Assembly: GCF_003425685.1 (NCBI RefSeq)
Contig: NZ_QJKM01000006.1
Coordinates: 124,001-188,000, forward strand
Origin: Rhizobium terrae
GTDB lineage: Bacteria; Pseudomonadota; Alphaproteobacteria; Rhizobiales; Rhizobiaceae
Reading direction: 5' to 3'
Length of the DNA stretch: 64,000 nucleotides
The notes under the pieces were generated by a model that saw only the letters and a program-made list of their open reading frames with translations, made no database searches and was not told the origin of the DNA. The first letter of the stretch is position 1; each line of letters begins with the position of its first letter. Both the position numbers and the translations under genes were made by a program. Shown piece after piece: positions 53,140-62,382 of the stretch.

Positions 53140-54789
53140 ATGGCACGTCAGTTCATCTATCACATGTCGGGGCTGAACAAGTCCTACGGCGCCAAGAAAA
53201 TCCTCGAAAACGTCAACCTGTCTTTCTACCCGGACGCCAAGATCGGTATCCTCGGCCCGAACGGCGCCGGTAAGTCGACCGTGCTGCGCATCATCGCCGG
53301 CAAGGACAAGGAATATACGGGCGAGGCCTGGCTCGCCGAAGGCGCGACCGTCGGTTATCTGGAGCAGGAGCCGCAACTCGATGCGAACAAGACCGCGTTC
53401 CAGAACGTCATGGAAGGCGTGGCAGACAAGCAGGCCGTTCTCGACCGCTACAACGAACTGATGATGAACTATTCCGACGAGACCGCGGAGGAGGGCGCCA
53501 AGCTCCAGGACATCATCGACAGCCAGAACCTCTGGGACCTCGAACAGCAGGTCGAGATGGCGATGGAAGCGTTGCGCTGCCCGCCGAAGGATTCCGAGGT
53601 CACCAACCTCTCCGGCGGTGAGCGTCGCCGTATCGCGCTCTGCCGTCTGCTTCTGTCGCAGCCGGACCTGCTTCTGCTCGACGAACCGACCAACCACCTC
53701 GATGCCGAGACGATCGCCTGGCTCGAAAAGCACCTGCGCGATTATCCGGGCGCGGTGATGATGATCACCCACGACCGCTACTTCCTCGACAACGTTACCG
53801 GCTGGATCCTCGAGCTCGACCGCGGTCGCGGCATCCCGTACGAAGGCAATTACTCCGCCTACCTGACCGCCAAGGCCAAGCGCATGCAGCAGGAAGCCCG
53901 CGAAGAAGCCGGCCGCCAGAAGGCGCTGTCGCGCGAGCAGGAATGGATCGCCTCCAGCCCGAAGGCCCGGCAGGCCAAGTCCAAGGCCCGTATCAAGGCC
54001 TATGAACAGCTGGTCGATGCAGCCGAGAATATCCGGCCCGGCGATGCGCAGATCATCATCCCGGTCTCCGAGCGTCTCGGCAACGTGGTCATCGAACTGG
54101 AAGGCATCAAGAAGGGCTTCGACGGCCGCACGCTGATCAACGACCTTTCAATCAAGCTGCCGCCGGGCGGCATCGTCGGCATCATCGGCCCGAACGGCGC
54201 CGGCAAGTCGACGCTCTTCAAGATGATCACCGGCCAGGAAACGCCGGATGCCGGTTCGATCCGCATCGGCGATACCGTGCATCTCGGTTATGTCGACCAG
54301 AGCCGCGATTCGCTCGACGCCAACAAGACGGTCTGGGAAGAAATCTCCGGCGGCGCCGAAGTCATCAAGCTCGGCAAGTTCGACATGAACTCCAGAGCCT
54401 ATTGCGGCGCCTTCAACTTCAAGGGCGGTGACCAGCAACAGAAGGTCGGCAACCTTTCGGGCGGCCAGCGCAACCGCGTGCATCTCGCCAAGATGCTGAA
54501 GGCCGGCGGCAACGTGCTGCTGCTCGACGAACCGACCAACGACCTCGACACGGAAACGCTGGGTGCGCTCGAAAGCGCGCTCGAAAACTTCGCCGGCTGC
54601 GCCATCATCATCAGCCACGATCGCATGTTCCTCGACCGTCTCGCAACGCATATTCTTGCCTTCGAAGGTGATGGTCATGTCGAATGGTTCGAAGGCAACT
54701 TCGAGGACTACGAGCAGGACAAGGTCCGCCGTCTCGGCCCCGATGCCCTCAACCCAGGCAGCCAGGCCTACAAACGCCTGACTCGGTGA
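53140..54789 (+). CDS. ettA: EttA, energy-dependent translational throttle ABC-F protein
   Basis: A 549-residue soluble ABC-F protein with two cassettes. Walker A GPNGAGKST occurs in both; signatures are NLSGGERRRIALCRLLL and NLSGGQRNRVHLAKML; both Walker B motifs (LLLDEPTNHLD, LLLDEPTNDLD) are complete. The linker between them has the basic QEWIASSPKARQAKSKARIK (P-site tRNA interaction motif region) and the first cassette has the EttA arm insertion. EttA binds the ribosomal E site and gates the first elongation step according to ADP/ATP ratio. Full length and highly typical; own terminator downstream. Confidence 0.95.
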   Translation: MARQFIYHMSGLNKSYGAKKILENVNLSFYPDAKIGILGPNGAGKSTVLRIIAGKDKEYTGEAWLAEGATVGYLEQEPQLDANKTAFQNVMEGVADKQAVLDRYNELMMNYSDETAEEGAKLQDIIDSQNLWDLEQQVEMAMEALRCPPKDSEVTNLSGGERRRIALCRLLLSQPDLLLLDEPTNHLDAETIAWLEKHLRDYPGAVMMITHDRYFLDNVTGWILELDRGRGIPYEGNYSAYLTAKAKRMQQEAREEAGRQKALSREQEWIASSPKARQAKSKARIKAYEQLVDAAENIRPGDAQIIIPVSERLGNVVIELEGIKKGFDGRTLINDLSIKLPPGGIVGIIGPNGAGKSTLFKMITGQETPDAGSIRIGDTVHLGYVDQSRDSLDANKTVWEEISGGAEVIKLGKFDMNSRAYCGAFNFKGGDQQQKVGNLSGGQRNRVHLAKMLKAGGNVLLLDEPTNDLDTETLGALESALENFAGCAIIISHDRMFLDRLATHILAFEGDGHVEWFEGNFEDYEQDKVRRLGPDALNPGSQAYKRLTR

Positions 54790-54810
54790 CAATTTTAGTC
54801 GCATCTTAAC

Positions 54811-54836
54811 AAAAGCCCCGGTTTTCCGGGGCTTTT
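54811..54836 (+). terminator. Rho-independent terminator of ettA
   Basis: AAAAGCCCCGG-tttt-CCGGGGCTTTT, 22 bp past the stop; the stem itself ends in the T-run. Confidence 0.93.
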
Positions 54837-55015
54837 GCGTTATGAAGGCGTGAATGAAGGGTTAATTGCTCACCCTTAGATTTGATTGGGATTTTTAGCC
54901 GGGGCAGGTCAAGACATTCAAAACCTTCCGCGTGCAGTTTCCCCTTGGGGCGGTCCATATTTTTGGGACCTTAGGCGCCGTCACGGGGACGGGCTATTTT
55001 TTTGAGGGTTAATTC

Positions 55016-57352
55016 ATGCTGCGTATGATCCAACGTCTGTCATTTAGAACGTCGCTGGCGCTCGTGGCCATCATTCCGACATCGGCCATGGTTGTTCTCG
55101 GCGTCGCGATGGCGCTCGATGCAAGCGAAGGCTACAGACAGCTCGACAAGGCGAGAACCCTGATGACTGTGGTTGCGCCTGCCGCCAGCATGATGAACGC
55201 GATCTCGGGCGAAAGCTATTCCACTCCGACCGACCGCGTTGCCGCGCGCAGCCGTGTCGATACCGTTGAGAAGAGGCTTGTCGACAACTATGCGCGTATC
55301 AAGGCGCAGGGCATGTCCGATCGCGGCCTGGACGAGACGATCGCCGGCCTGCAGGAGCGCTTCGGCCGCATGAGCGAGTTCCGCGCCAAGATCGATGCGG
55401 GCGACAAGAACCCGCTCCTGACCGCTCAATATCTGACGCCGCTGTCGCAACAGACGCTGGATGCGGTCGCTCGCGTCGGGCACCTGACCGAGGATCGTGC
55501 CCTGGCGCGGGCTGTGGACGGCATTCATGCTCTCGTGCAGGTCAACAACGGTTACGCCATCGTGACGCGCATGGGGCAGCAGTTCGCCAAGAACGGTACG
55601 CTCGCCCCCGACGAGATCGCCCGCTACGTCCAAGGTCGCCAGCAGGTCCGTATCTATGAAAAGGTCATGCGCGCCGCCTTGCTGCCGTCGGCGGCTTCCA
55701 AGCTTGAGGCATTCTGGGGGACTGCGGACGGCGCGTTCGCGCTCAATCTTCTAAAGACGTTCGACGAGATCAAGCCCTATACGCCGGCGGCCGGTGATTA
55801 CGACCGCTGGACGGCCGCCATGGAAAAGCGCCGGCTGCTGGCTGCCGACATGGTCGATGAGGCCTCCACCGGGCTGCTGAGTGTCGCCGACGACATGGCA
55901 TCGCAGACCCTGAACCATCTCTGGTTCATCAGCGGTGTCCTGGCTGCTCTGCTCGTCGTCGTCGCATGCTTCAGCTTCTTCGTCGCCCGCAGTCTTTCGG
56001 GCTCCATCCGCCGGATCGGCGACCGTATGGCAAGTCTGGCCTCGGGCAATACGGACGACGCCATTCCCTACGCCGATCGCAAGGACGGCATTGGCGACAT
56101 GGCCCGCTCGGTGGAAATCTTCCGTGAAGCCGCCATCCGCAACCACCAGCTCGAAGCGGAGGCGGATGCCAGCCGTCGCCGTTCCGAAGCCGAGCGCATC
56201 GAACTGCAGCGCCAGGCAGAAGCCGAAGCCGAGGCGCGCCTCAATCAGGCCACCGGCGCGCTTGCAGCAAGCCTTAGGCGGCTTGCTGCCGGCGACATGC
56301 TTTGCGAGGTCGACGATGCTCTCGCGCCGCAGTTCGAGGGCTTGCGCCATGACTTCAACACGTCCGTCCGCCAGCTTCGCGACGCGCTGCTGAGCGTTGG
56401 TACCTCGGTCGCGACGGTCAACAGCGGTTCGAGGGAGATTTCCGACGCCTCGGACGATCTGTCCAAGCGCACCGAACAGCAGGCCGCATCGCTCGAAGAA
56501 ACCGCAGCGGCACTGGAGCAGATCACCGCCAACGTGCTTGCCACGTCGAAGCGCACTGCCGAAGCCCGCGATGTCGTTCGGGATGCCCGGACCCGCGCCG
56601 ACCAGTCCGGCCATGTCGTCCGCAACGCCGTTGCCGCCATGGAGCGTATCGAGAAGTCGTCGCAGCAGATCGGCCAGATTATCGGCGTGATCGACGAGAT
56701 CGCCTTCCAGACCAACCTGCTGGCGCTGAATGCCGGCGTCGAGGCTGCCCGAGCCGGCGAGGCCGGCAAGGGCTTTGCGGTCGTCGCCCAGGAAGTCCGC
56801 GAGCTTGCCCAGCGTTCCGCCAACGCGGCGAAGGAAATCAAGGCGCTCATCTCCAACTCGGCGGTTGCCGTCGGCGAAGGCGTCAAGCTGGTCAGCGACA
56901 CGGGTGAGGGGCTGACTGCCATCGAGCAGCTCGTGCAGACCGTCAACAGCCACATGGACGCGATCGCCACCGCGGCTCAGGAACAGTCGGCAGGCCTCGC
57001 GCAGGTCAATACCGCCGTCAACCACATGGACCAGTCGACCCAGCAGAATGCCGCCATGGTCGAGGAGATGAACGCGGCCGGTGCCGGCCTCGCGCAGGAA
57101 AGCGCCAAGCTCAGCGATCTGTTGTCGCATTTCCAGCTCGGCGGCGGCAGCGCTTCGAGCCAGCTCCATCAGACGGCTGCCCGCATGCGGGCTCCTTCGG
57201 CACCTGCGGCCTCTCACGCACCGGCACGTGCCGCGACGCACGCACCCGCAAGCCGTCCGGCCGCGCCCAGCCGTCCGGTACCGTCCCGCGCACCCGTCTC
57301 GCATGGCAATGCGGCGGTCGCCCAGTCTTCCGACGAATGGGAAGAGTTCTGA
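55016..57352 (+). CDS. Methyl-accepting chemotaxis protein with NIT sensor domain and CheR-tether tail
   Basis: A 778-residue chemoreceptor. TM1 about 9-33; periplasmic NIT (nitrate/nitrite sensing type) helical domain about 40-300; TM2 about 305-327; HAMP and a second HAMP-like segment to about 465; signalling domain with the hairpin [37 protein letters not shown] (shown in two parts). After a Pro/Ala-rich linker of about 70 residues the protein ends EWEEF, the x-W-x-x-F pentapeptide that binds CheR and CheB. NIT assignment is by helical pattern and is less certain than the rest. No che genes are nearby; the IS element begins 22 bp after the stop. Confidence 0.9.
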   Translation: MLRMIQRLSFRTSLALVAIIPTSAMVVLGVAMALDASEGYRQLDKARTLMTVVAPAASMMNAISGESYSTPTDRVAARSRVDTVEKRLVDNYARIKAQGMSDRGLDETIAGLQERFGRMSEFRAKIDAGDKNPLLTAQYLTPLSQQTLDAVARVGHLTEDRALARAVDGIHALVQVNNGYAIVTRMGQQFAKNGTLAPDEIARYVQGRQQVRIYEKVMRAALLPSAASKLEAFWGTADGAFALNLLKTFDEIKPYTPAAGDYDRWTAAMEKRRLLAADMVDEASTGLLSVADDMASQTLNHLWFISGVLAALLVVVACFSFFVARSLSGSIRRIGDRMASLASGNTDDAIPYADRKDGIGDMARSVEIFREAAIRNHQLEAEADASRRRSEAERIELQRQAEAEAEARLNQATGALAASLRRLAAGDMLCEVDDALAPQFEGLRHDFNTSVRQLRDALLSVGTSVATVNSGSREISDASDDLSKRTEQQAASLEETAAALEQITANVLATSKRTAEARDVVRDARTRADQSGHVVRNAVAAMERIEKSSQQIGQIIGVIDEIAFQTNLLALNAGVEAARAGEAGKGFAVVAQEVRELAQRSANAAKEIKALISNSAVAVGEGVKLVSDTGEGLTAIEQLVQTVNSHMDAIATAAQEQSAGLAQVNTAVNHMDQSTQQNAAMVEEMNAAGAGLAQESAKLSDLLSHFQLGGGSASSQLHQTAARMRAPSAPAASHAPARAATHAPASRPAAPSRPVPSRAPVSHGNAAVAQSSDEWEEF

Positions 57353-57374
57353 GCCGGAGAAAATCCGGTTATCG

Positions 57375-58926
57375 AAGGGCGGCTTCTGCAGCCTGTGTGA
57401 GAAGTCCGGCAAATCAGTTAAAGTGGCCGCATTGGAAACGATGCGGCCATTTTCATGGGATATATTTCAGGGACTGATCGGGGTCAGACGTCGCTGTTGC
57501 CGGCTCGGATTGAGGATTACGTTGCCGCGGATGCTGCGGTGCGGGTGATCGATGCCTTTGTCGATGGGCTTGATGTCGTGCAGCTCGGGTTCAGGCGGGC
57601 GGTTGAGGCTTCGACAGGTCGTCCCTCCTACGATCCGCGTGATCTGCTGAAGCTCTACATCTACGGCTATTGCAACGAGGTGCGCTCGTCCCGGCGGCTG
57701 GAGCGGGAATGCCGGCGTAATGTGGAGACGATGTGGCTGCTGCGTCAGCTTGCGCCGGACTTCAAGACGGTCGCCGATTTCCGCCGTGACAACGGGCCGG
57801 CGATCATCGGTGCCTGCCGGGCTTTCGTACTGATTTGCCGCGATGCCGGTTTGTTCAGCGCCCGCCTGGTGGCGTTGGACGGGTCGAAGTTCCGCGCCGT
57901 GGCCAGTGGCAAGAGGATCATGGGACGCCGTGAGATCGAAGAGGAGCGCCTTCGTCTCGATCGCAAGATTGCCGCTTATCTCTCGGGGCTGGATACGGCT
58001 GACGCCAGCGAACCGGACGATGCTGCCGATGCGGTTGCAAGCGCTATCGCATCGCTTGAGAGCCGCCAGGGTGAACTGGACCGGATGGCAAGACGGCTGG
58101 ACGACGAGGGCCGTACCACGCTTGTCGATGGCGAGGCGGATGCGCGGCCGATGGGCAAAGGCAAGGGGGCAAAGCCGCCCGCCTACAATGTGCAGACCGC
58201 CGTCGATACCGATACCGGCCTGATCATCCACCATGAGGTCACCGACGAGGCGACCGACAACCGCATGCTTCATCCGATGGCAAGCGCGACCAAGGACGAA
58301 CTTTGCCTGGAAAGCCTGACAGTGATTGCCGATGCCGGTTATTCCAATGGCGCCCAGGCAAGTGCCTGTGAGGACGACGGCATCAGGGCCTGCGCGCCGT
58401 CAAACCGCGCGGTCAACAATACCGGCGACGGCACCTTGTTCGATCGTCGCGCGTTCTCATACGATGCAGAGGAGGACCGCTTCATCTGTCCGGCAGGCAA
58501 GGAACTGCAGCGCAAGCAGGTCATCAGCAAGGAACGCAGCGTGCTCTATGCTGCACAGGCCGCCGATTGCGCCGCTTGTCCGCTCAAGCAACAATGTACC
58601 ACGGCCACCCGAAGATACGTCCAGAGGCATCTCGATGAAGATGCGCTCAGCCGCATGCATCAACGGGCCATCCCCGACATGATGCGATTGCGTCGATGCG
58701 CCGCCGAACATCCGTTCGGCACCATCAAACGGAGGATGGCAGGCGGACGCTTCCTGACCAGAAACCTCAAGGGCACCAGAACCGAAATGGCCCTCTCCGT
58801 CCTCGCCTACAACATCATGCGCACCATCAACATGACATCAAAGCCCGCCTAGACCCAAAAACCAAAGAGGCCCCGGTCAAACCGGAGCCTCCATACGTTT
58901 TCACACAGGCTGGAAAGGCCGCCCTT
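57375..58926. mobile_element. IS1182-family insertion sequence, apparently complete
   Basis: About 1.55 kb. Imperfect terminal inverted repeats of 29 bp, 57375-57403 and 58898-58926 (25 of 29 matching), share the inner core CAGCCTGTGTGA. One full transposase gene lies between. No target-site duplication is visible next to these ends. The outer nine bases (AAGGGCGGC and complement) followed by TCTTTT on the right could instead be the two halves of a host terminator stem split by the element; in that case the true ends are about ten bases further in. Confidence 0.85.
57455..58852 (+). CDS. IS1182-family transposase
   Basis: A 465-residue DDE transposase. It opens YISGTDRGQTSLLPARIEDY, then has RRLERECRRNVETMWLLRQL and TVADFRRDNGPAIIG of the DUF772 N-terminal domain; catalytic acids are expected in LVALDGSKFRAVAS and VIADAGYSNGAQA and near RRCAAEHPFGTIKRRMAGGR (the YREK-like end). 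A cysteine cluster CAACPLKQQC is in the C-terminal third. No frameshift or stop interrupts it, so it may be active. Short hairpin GAGGC-CCCGG/CCGG-AGCCTC after the stop at about 58867-58891 could end its transcript. Confidence 0.93.
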   Translation: MGYISGTDRGQTSLLPARIEDYVAADAAVRVIDAFVDGLDVVQLGFRRAVEASTGRPSYDPRDLLKLYIYGYCNEVRSSRRLERECRRNVETMWLLRQLAPDFKTVADFRRDNGPAIIGACRAFVLICRDAGLFSARLVALDGSKFRAVASGKRIMGRREIEEERLRLDRKIAAYLSGLDTADASEPDDAADAVASAIASLESRQGELDRMARRLDDEGRTTLVDGEADARPMGKGKGAKPPAYNVQTAVDTDTGLIIHHEVTDEATDNRMLHPMASATKDELCLESLTVIADAGYSNGAQASACEDDGIRACAPSNRAVNNTGDGTLFDRRAFSYDAEEDRFICPAGKELQRKQVISKERSVLYAAQAADCAACPLKQQCTTATRRYVQRHLDEDALSRMHQRAIPDMMRLRRCAAEHPFGTIKRRMAGGRFLTRNLKGTRTEMALSVLAYNIMRTINMTSKPA

Positions 58927-58977
58927 TCTTTTGTCCTTTGCTTCCATTCAGTTATGGCTTGCATATCTCGCGAAATT

Positions 58978-58999
58978 CATATAAAGATATGTTTATATG
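58978..58999 (+). promoter_or_regulatory. Operator of the ArsR-methyltransferase/metF operon (SahR-type)
   Basis: A 22-bp near-perfect palindrome with arms CATATAAA and TTTATATG and centre GATATG; 20 of 22 positions are symmetric. It shares ATAAAGATAT-n-TTTAT with the metH operator at 27323-27340, ends 24 bases before the start codon and overlaps the probable -10 region. Suits autoregulation by the encoded ArsR protein. Confidence 0.75.
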
Positions 59000-59023
59000 T
59001 TGATCAGATAAGGATGCGACCGG

Positions 59024-60019
59024 ATGGGTCTGGCGCTCGACAGCTTGGTGGATGTGTTGAAGACCGCAGGGGAGCCGACCCGCTTCCGTCTGCTTGCCTT
59101 GCTCGGTGCCGGCGATCTTACGGTCACGGACCTTACCGAAATCCTCGGTCAGTCGCAGCCCCGCATTTCCCGTCACCTCAAACTTCTTGCGGAAGACGCG
59201 CTGATCGATCGCTATCAGGAGGGTGCGTGGGCCTATTTCCGCCTGAAGCAGGAGGGCAAGGCTGCTACTCTCGTCCGCACGCTTCTGGCTGCATCCTCCG
59301 AGGATGATCCGGTGCTGCTGCGCGACAGCGAGCGGCTTGCCACCGTCAAGCGGCTCCGCGCCGAACGCGCCCAGGCCTATTTCAGCCGCAACGCCTCCGA
59401 ATGGGACGAGCTGCGCCGCCTGCATGTCAGCGACGAGGCGGTCGAAGCGGCGCTGCTGAAGCTGATCGGCACGACGCCGGTCGATGCGCTTCTCGATCTC
59501 GGCACCGGCACGGGCTGGATCCTGCAGCTGCTTTCGAACCTCTATCGCCGCGCCGTCGGCATCGATGCCAGCCGGGACATGCTGGCGGTGGCGCGTGCCA
59601 ATCTCGACAAGGAAGGCATCGTCAAGGCATCGGTGCGCCATGGCGACATCCTCAACCTGCCGCTGGAAGGCCAGGATTTCGACCTCATCACCATCCACCA
59701 GGTGCTGCACTTTCTCGACCAGCCGGAACTGGCGATCGCCGAAGCCGCCCGCGTGCTGCGCCCGGGAGGCCGCCTGCTGATCGTCGATCTCGCCCCGCAC
59801 GGCCTCGAATACCTGCGCGACGACCATGCTCATGTGCGCCTCGGCTTTTCCCACCAGGTCATGGCGGAATGGCTGGAGAAATTCGGGTTGGAAGTCCAGG
59901 AGGCGATCGATCTGCGTTCCGGCAAGGAAGGCGGGCTCACCGCCACCGTCTGGCTCGCCCGCGACCGCCGCCTGCTGATCGCCGCGCATGCGGCGGCCGA
60001 ATCTCAGACCGTCCTTTAA
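59024..60019 (+). CDS. ArsR-family regulator fused to a SAM-dependent methyltransferase domain (SahR-like)
   Basis: A 331-residue fusion. Residues 1-95 are an ArsR winged helix (AGEPTRFRLLALLGAGDLTV ... GQSQPRISRHLKLLAEDALI) without metal-binding cysteines; residues about 140-320 are a class I methyltransferase fold with the AdoMet loop LLDLGTGTGWILQLL, acidic GIDAS and LPLEGQDFDLI. ArsR regulators of this build next to metF are described as S-adenosylhomocysteine-responsive SahR in Proteobacteria; the fold would bind SAH as signal rather than necessarily methylate anything. Operon with metF, 13 bp apart. Target sites here and at metH match. Confidence 0.88.
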   Translation: MGLALDSLVDVLKTAGEPTRFRLLALLGAGDLTVTDLTEILGQSQPRISRHLKLLAEDALIDRYQEGAWAYFRLKQEGKAATLVRTLLAASSEDDPVLLRDSERLATVKRLRAERAQAYFSRNASEWDELRRLHVSDEAVEAALLKLIGTTPVDALLDLGTGTGWILQLLSNLYRRAVGIDASRDMLAVARANLDKEGIVKASVRHGDILNLPLEGQDFDLITIHQVLHFLDQPELAIAEAARVLRPGGRLLIVDLAPHGLEYLRDDHAHVRLGFSHQVMAEWLEKFGLEVQEAIDLRSGKEGGLTATVWLARDRRLLIAAHAAAESQTVL

Positions 60020-60032
60020 GGGAGCTGAACCA

Positions 60033-60920
60033 ATGACCGCAAAGAGCGAACCTTTCAGCGTTTCCTTCGAATATTTTCCGCCGAAGTCTGACGAGATGGA
60101 GCGCCAGCTCTGGCAGACCGTCGAGGAGCTTTCGGTCTGGGAACCGGATTTCATCACCATGACCTACGGCGCCGGCGGCTCCACCAAGGAACCGACGCTC
60201 ACCGCCGTCAAACGGATGATCGGCGAACTGCATCTGCCGACCGCCGCCCATCTCACCTGCGTCGATGCCTCCCGCGACGAGACCCGCGCGGTGATTGAGG
60301 ATTTCCGTGCCGCAGGCGTCCGCCGCATCGTGGCGTTGCGCGGCGACCCGGCAACCGGCATCGGCACCGCCTATGCGCCGCATCCGCAAGGGTATTCCCG
60401 CACGGCCGATCTGGTGCGCGCGCTGGTGGAATACGGCGATTTCGATATTTCCGTCTCGGCCTATCCGGAAAAGCATCCGGAAAGCCCGGATATTGATGCG
60501 GACATCGAAACCCTGAAGAGCAAGGCAGATGCGGGTGCACATCGAGCGCTGACCCAGTTCTTCTTCGATAATGACGTTTTCGAACGTTATCTCGAAAAGG
60601 CGCGTGCGGCCGGGATCGCCATACCGATCGTGCCGGGCATCATGCCGATCCAGAATCTTGCCCAGCTGAAGCGTTTCGCGCGGCGCTGCGGCGCGTCCGT
60701 GCCGCCTTTCCTGGATGCCCGCCTGGAGGGGCTGGACGAGAAACCCGAGGAACGCGCGGAGGTTGCCGCCGATATCGCCGCCGAACAGATCGAGGATCTC
60801 ATCCGCCGCGGCATCCACGATTTTCACATCTATACGATGAACCGCGTGCCGCTGGTCGAGGCCGTCATGAAGCGGCTCGGACGGGGCCAGGCCGCCGCTC
60901 CCCGCATCGCAGCCGCCTGA
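60033..60920 (+). CDS. metF: 5,10-methylenetetrahydrofolate reductase MetF
   Basis: A 295-residue flavin enzyme that supplies methyl-tetrahydrofolate to MetH. Family blocks: SVSFEYFPPKSDEMERQLWQ, DFITMTYGAGGSTKEPTLTA, AAHLTCVDASRDE, RRIVALRGDPATGIG, YPEKHPESPD, RALTQFFFDNDVFERYLEKA and GIHDFHIYTMNRVPLV. Full length. The start at 60033 has AAGGGAGC upstream; an ATG 15 codons earlier overlaps the regulator gene. Expected to be repressed together with metH when SAH is low or high, depending on the regulator's ligand response. Confidence 0.95.
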   Translation: MTAKSEPFSVSFEYFPPKSDEMERQLWQTVEELSVWEPDFITMTYGAGGSTKEPTLTAVKRMIGELHLPTAAHLTCVDASRDETRAVIEDFRAAGVRRIVALRGDPATGIGTAYAPHPQGYSRTADLVRALVEYGDFDISVSAYPEKHPESPDIDADIETLKSKADAGAHRALTQFFFDNDVFERYLEKARAAGIAIPIVPGIMPIQNLAQLKRFARRCGASVPPFLDARLEGLDEKPEERAEVAADIAAEQIEDLIRRGIHDFHIYTMNRVPLVEAVMKRLGRGQAAAPRIAAA

Positions 60921-60931
60921 TCGACGACATT

Positions 60932-60964
60932 AAAAACGCATGCTCCTGTAACAGGAGCATGCGT
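60932..60964. terminator. Bidirectional-type hairpin between metF and a small convergent gene
   Basis: Perfect 13-bp stem ACGCATGCTCCTG-taa-CAGGAGCATGCGT at 60936-60964. On the minus strand it is followed by TTTTTA, so it is a good terminator for the small leftward gene at 61037-61114; on the plus strand the tail CTCATT is weaker but may still serve metF. Confidence 0.85.
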
Positions 60965-61036
60965 CTCATTGGAAGTGCTGATTATCAAACGGTCATGGAT
61001 GCGAGAGTTATGACCGGGTAGTGGGAACTGTGGCGC

Positions 61037-61114
61037 TCAGATGAAGAGCATGGATGCCACGAACACAAACGCTGCACCGACTACCAGGACATTGAGAGAG
61101 TAGGTACGTCCCAT
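61037..61114 (-). CDS. Predicted 25-residue single-span membrane peptide
   Basis: The reading frame encodes a 25-residue peptide: a short polar start (MGRTYSLN) and one hydrophobic span (VLVVGAAFVFVASMLFI) to the end. Evidence that it is real: an excellent ribosome site AAGGAGG six bases before the ATG, and a strong leftward terminator 73 bp past its stop, so it forms a complete transcription unit. Too short for usual gene callers. A longer frame upstream (to 61249) lacks a ribosome site. Function unknown; peptides of this size often bind and modulate larger membrane complexes. Confidence 0.65.
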   Translation of the reverse strand: MGRTYSLNVLVVGAAFVFVASMLFI

Positions 61115-61340
61115 TGTCTGCCTCCTTGCGTTGACCGTTAAAGTGTATGTCGGTTTCGTGGCGATTGGGAAGCGGATTCTATGCTGCGGCGCCGTCGAAT
61201 CTGAAGCCGGCTTCTGGTCATGCCCTTCCAAGTTTCTGATTTTTATCAATAAACTTCTTGTTAATCTTGATGCGCAGAACGTTAAAAAGTCGTGTATGAC
61301 TGTTAACTTGTGACATATTTCGTGATGGTTTCGTTCTTAA

Positions 61341-62255
61341 TCAGGCCATTTTGCTGCGGTTGCGAAGGAGGCGCCCGTCGAGCAGGACGAGGCCGAAGCC
61401 GATCAGCAGCATGCCGATCATATCGGTCGCCTCCAGCCTTTCGCCGAGGAAAACCGCACCGAGAAGGATGGCGCTCGGAGGCACGACGAGGGTGACCAGC
61501 GAGGCGTTGGTGGCCCCCGCCACGGCGAGGATGCGGAAATAGAGCAGGTAGGCGAAGGCGGTCGACAGAAGCGCCAGGGCGAGGATCGCCAGCACGGCAT
61601 TCGTGGATGGGACGGGCAACATCCAGGGCTGGTCGGCCATCAGCGACACGGGCAGCATCATCAGCGTCGAGGCCGTCAGCTGGCCGGTCGCGCTGACGGG
61701 CGCGGCGAGGTCCCTGAAACGCTTGCCGAAGATGCTGGCGATGCCATACGAGACGGCTGCGAGAACCGGCAGGACAAGCGCCCAGAAGGGCGCCGAGGCG
61801 GCCGCCGTGATGCCCGGGCCGATCAGCACGGCTGTACCCGCGAGGCCTGCCAGGCAGCCGGCAAGTTTGGCGGCCGTCAGCTTTTCGTCCGACGTAAAAC
61901 TGTTGGCGATCAGCACCGTCCAGATCGGCGTCGTGGCATTGAGGATGGAGGCAAGGCCGGCGCCGATTTCTGTCTGCCCGAAGAAGATCAGCGTGTGGGG
62001 CAGGGCGTTGTTGAGGAAGCCCATGACTATGAAAGACCGCCAGCGGGCGACAAGCGTCTCGTAGAGACCGAAGCGCCCGCGCAGATAGATGTGCAGGGCC
62101 AACGCGGCGATGAAGAGGCGCAGGAAAACCAGCGTGAAAGGCGGCACTTCCAGAACCGCGACGCGGGCGAAGAAGAAGGAGCCGCCCCAGATCAGGCCGA
62201 GCAGGAGGATAAGCGCCCAGGCGGCGGCGCTGGGTTTTGTGACGGCGGTTGTCAT
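61341..62255 (-). CDS. EamA/DMT-family permease
   Basis: A 304-residue inner-membrane protein with ten predicted spans. The two EamA repeats begin WALILLLGLIWGGSFFFARV and ALVLPVLAAVSYGIASIFGK; the typical VVPPSAILLGAVFLGERLEA is near the C-terminus. It is the classical RhaT/YdcZ-like drug/metabolite exporter type with unknown substrate. The start at 62255 has GAGGGA eight bases upstream; a longer frame to 62492 starts in non-coding sequence. Single gene. Confidence 0.88.
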   Translation of the reverse strand: MTTAVTKPSAAAWALILLLGLIWGGSFFFARVAVLEVPPFTLVFLRLFIAALALHIYLRGRFGLYETLVARWRSFIVMGFLNNALPHTLIFFGQTEIGAGLASILNATTPIWTVLIANSFTSDEKLTAAKLAGCLAGLAGTAVLIGPGITAAASAPFWALVLPVLAAVSYGIASIFGKRFRDLAAPVSATGQLTASTLMMLPVSLMADQPWMLPVPSTNAVLAILALALLSTAFAYLLYFRILAVAGATNASLVTLVVPPSAILLGAVFLGERLEATDMIGMLLIGFGLVLLDGRLLRNRSKMA

Positions 62256-62382
62256 CTGAACTATCCCTCGGGTTGAGAATGCGGGATAGCCGGAAGTCGA
62301 AAGAGTTGCCACCCGAAACTTGTCGGATGGCGATTTGGGCATCGTCCGCAGAGGCGGGACGGATTGTCGTGTGCGGGCCGCT

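Noticed and set aside
61037..61249. A 70-residue version of the small membrane protein
   Set aside because: The longer frame starts without a ribosome site; AAGGAGG lies inside it, directly before the ATG of the 25-residue form.
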